A stretch of DNA of 64,000 bases from Hirudo medicinalis (taxonomy: Eukaryota; Annelida; Clitellata; Hirudinida; Hirudinidae). Below, in pieces: positions 61,501-64,000 of this stretch (position 1 is the stretch's first letter; each line of letters starts with the position of its first letter). Location of the stretch: the NCBI GenBank assembly GCA_011800805.1, contig MPNW01000055.1, positions 174,608-238,607 of the forward strand, read 5' to 3'. Made by a program: the position numbers and the translations under genes. The notes beneath the pieces are model-generated. The model made no database searches, had not been told where the DNA came from, and worked only from the letters and a program-made list of their open reading frames with translations.

Positions 61501-63329
61501 CATCGGATACTTTTACGAGTTGTCTGAAAACCTCGAAAAGTTACTTAAAGATGTGAGGGTTGTTTTATTGTTATTCACGATTTGTTTAAGTATTTAGTGA
61601 AAAGTATTTACTCGGATAGTCATGGCATGACGTTTCATCTCAATGGTCATATAACTCACAGTTAGGATAGGATAAGTGAATACAATTTGTTTCAATGAAA
61701 TCAGTGCTAAAAAAATTCATTTCAGTTCTAGGATTTTAGTCTCGGTTAGCATTAGGAAAGCTTTCAAAGCATTGATCTATCAAAAATATTGGAAATTTGT
61801 ATTTGCATTAAACATTCGAGTAGAATTTCTTGTTATATTTGCTCTCTCGGGTCACTCTTGTTCATCGTTGCGTTCAGCGAATGAGTCAATCAATTTGATT
61901 GATCTTTATTGCAAAATATAAAAATAAAATAAAAAGAAGAATAATAATTTGAAACATCTTAAGTGTTTATTTTGTAACTCATGTTTATCTAAATTGTTTT
62001 GATTTTTAGGCAAAAGAAAAGTCTCAGATGGCAGTGGATCAGATTGCAGAGCTAATAAAAAAACTGCTGATAATCATCTCGAGACCTGCAAGACTGCTCG
62101 AATGCCTGGTATTATTGCTTTCAATTGCCCATGTTTTCGTAGTCTCATGTTTCTAGGTTATAGAAATCAAAAGTTGAAACTCGTCTGCAAATAAATGGCC
62201 CGATCTTCCATCTTTCAGCCATGGATGTCTTTGATTAATGAAATGATTAATAAAGTGATGTAATTCAAAATATTTGCTTTATTGATTTTTATTGTTATTT
62301 GCAAGGAAGTTTTATTTATCATTATTTTAAGTTAATTAAATTTTTTGCAGGAATTCGACCCACAGGAGTTCTACAGATTCCTTGAATTTGCAGAAGGTCA
62401 TGCCAGAGAAACCATAAAGACCGACATTCCCCGGTACATTGTAAGCAAACTCGCACTCACCAAGGACTCGATTCTTCCTGGTAAGTTTTTAAAGATCATT
62501 TTTGAAAACATTGAACGAGTGCTTATTCATTATGTCCCAAACAGTGTTTTTGCACAATTTCAATTAAATTGATCATTTATATCAGGAAGTTGATGGAAGA
62601 AGAACATTTTATGTTCCAAACCATGTTTGTTTCAGAGTTTACAGATGTGAGCAGCATAGACAGTGGAAGGCCCGACACACCAGAGGCTGAAGAATTCTCT
62701 GAAGTGACTAACTTTAAACATCATTTAAATGTAATATCTAATATTATTCGATCATCTCTTATTTTATTCAATATTAAACTCTGCTTGTAAAATGTGTTTC
62801 TTTCGCATCTCAGAGCAGCTCGCTGTCGACTATTCCAGCTACCAATAAACTTGAGAAGCTGAAGATGTTGAGTTTGAAGAGGCAACCTGACCAAGACGAC
62901 TTTGAAACCATCAAGCTTGTCAGCAATGGGGCATACGGGTGAGTCAAAGAAGGGCAATCATTTCCAGTCAATGAATGTTGCCAACTAATTATTTTTATTG
63001 ATGATCTGAAAAAACAATTTTACTAACTAGATCGATGCATCCTCAATTTCAAACATTTGTTTCAAGTTCTTAACAAATCCTTTAGGGCCGTGTATCTTGT
63101 GAGACACAAAGAGAGCAGACGAATATTTGCAATGAAACGACTTTTGAAGAACAACCTCATACTCAGGAACCAAGTCGATCAGGTCTTCGTGGAGAGGGAC
63201 ATCCTCACTTTCACAGACAATCCTTTTGTCGTCAGCTTCTTCTGCAGTTTTGAGACCAAGGTTGTTTCGATGTATTTGTTATGAATTATTATTATTATTA
63301 TCATCATCTCTATCATTATCATCATTATC

Positions 63330-63382
<53 letters not shown>

Positions 63383-64000
63383 ATTACGTTCTTTCTTTAA
63401 AGAGTCCATTTATCAAGTCCTAATTACAAGTTTTCTAACTAGATAAAATTTGTGCCATATCTTTTGGTTAATATTTAAGTTAGTGGTTTGAACAACATTC
63501 ATTTCTAAGTTATAATTATTTTTCCAAAGCATTTTCAGCATCACAATAATTATGGACATAATTAATAGTCAGAATTATCAATCATAATTATCATTGAAGT
63601 GAAACAGATCAGTGCCACCTGTGCATTTCAATGACCTGTTCTTAAAATTCCAATTCATTCTAATTAGATCACTATAATCTCCACGCAGAAGCACCTGTGC
63701 ATGGTACTGGAATATGTTGAAGGAGGTGATTGCGCAACTCTCCTCAAGAATGTTGGTGGACCTCTCTCATTTGACCTGGCGAGGTGTGTTTTTTGTTTTT
63801 GAATTTGTTTCAATACTTTTTAATTTTTTTTTTTTCAATATTTTAAAAATGTTTATTTGCCCTCTTTCCTTTGTTTTATCTCTTCTCTTTTATCAAATCA
63901 GTTTTTTTTTTTTGCATCTCGCTTCTTTCTTGATTGTTCAACGAGTGAATAATTATTGTCTATGTTTATGAGAAATTGTTCAAGCTTTACATCATGTTAT
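55585..64000 (+). CDS. MAST: MAST-family serine/threonine kinase with N-terminal SAM-like domain (partial)
   Basis: MAST kinases are AGC-type kinases associated with microtubules and PDZ-mediated scaffolds. Exons 1-4 are 55585-55860, 55923-56151, 56439-56548 and 57713-57765, chaining in phases 0, 1, 0 and 2. Exon 1 encodes a SAM-like fold not usual in MAST. Exon 3 ([17 protein letters not shown]) and the following exons ([24 protein letters not shown]) match the conserved MAST N-terminus. Exon 60212-60471 carries eight consecutive histidines and MRPRSQSL, and ends at a GC donor. Then come [10 protein letters not shown], the DUF1908 helical domain (about 61350-62480: [48 protein letters not shown]) and the kinase N-lobe ([46 protein letters not shown]). 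The gene leaves the window before the catalytic loop. Confidence 0.92.
57283..57366. repeat. (TCA/TCG)n microsatellite in a MAST intron
   Basis: About 28 triplets in a semi-regular TCGTCATCA pattern. A poly-Ser ORF spans it but falls between MAST exons and has no splice support. Confidence 0.9.
59290..59392. repeat. (GATGATGGTGGC)n-type repeat in a MAST intron
   Basis: About 100 bp of GAT/GGT/GGC triplets. Confidence 0.9.
63284..63378. repeat. (ATT)n microsatellite in a MAST kinase-domain intron
   Basis: About 30 triplets, ATT with a central ATC-rich part, starting just after the exon that ends CSFETK. Long poly-Ile or poly-Leu ORFs across it are artefacts. Confidence 0.92.

Overview
The window is nuclear DNA from an animal. 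Genes are split by many introns of about 60 bp to a few kb with GT-AG or GC-AG ends, the proteins are metazoan families, AATAAA signals follow stop codons, and AT-rich non-coding DNA carries trinucleotide microsatellites and a tRNA-derived SINE. Gene content and repeat style fit a lophotrochozoan-type invertebrate, possibly an annelid, but the sequence alone does not fix the species. Exon structures below come from splice-site consensus, reading-phase continuity and remembered family alignment; no search was run.

Layout, left to right. (1) An EFHC1/2-like axonemal DM10 protein (minus, 1417-4883), divergent from SURF4, an ER cargo receptor (plus, 5506-6599). (2) An unusual 1121-codon uninterrupted ORF of unknown family (minus, 7208-10573). 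(3) An LRR/Ig single-pass membrane protein (minus, 11129-15346), followed by about 7 kb of gene-poor, probably regulatory DNA with isolated doubtful ORFs. (4) A cyclin B3-like gene (plus, 22491-25539), tail-to-tail and apparently 3'-overlapping with a SIRT2-like deacetylase (minus, 26004-28764). (5) An AK3-type mitochondrial adenylate kinase (plus, 29916-31510), divergent from the sirtuin. (6) The very large USP24 deubiquitinase (minus, 32275-51803), with SINEs and a minisatellite in its introns. (7) AKTIP/FTS, a catalytically dead E2 variant (minus, 52729-55006), divergent from (8) a MAST-family kinase (plus, from 55585, running off the right end inside the kinase domain).

The genes are unrelated housekeeping, cell-cycle or ciliary genes, as is normal for an animal locus; there is no operon or defence system. 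The points most worth a second look are: a SAM-like domain that splices in frame onto the MAST N-terminus; a 57-bp inverted copy of a cyclin exon in an upstream intron of the same gene, able to form a long pre-mRNA hairpin; at least four GC-AG introns in four different genes; and a tRNA-derived SINE family.
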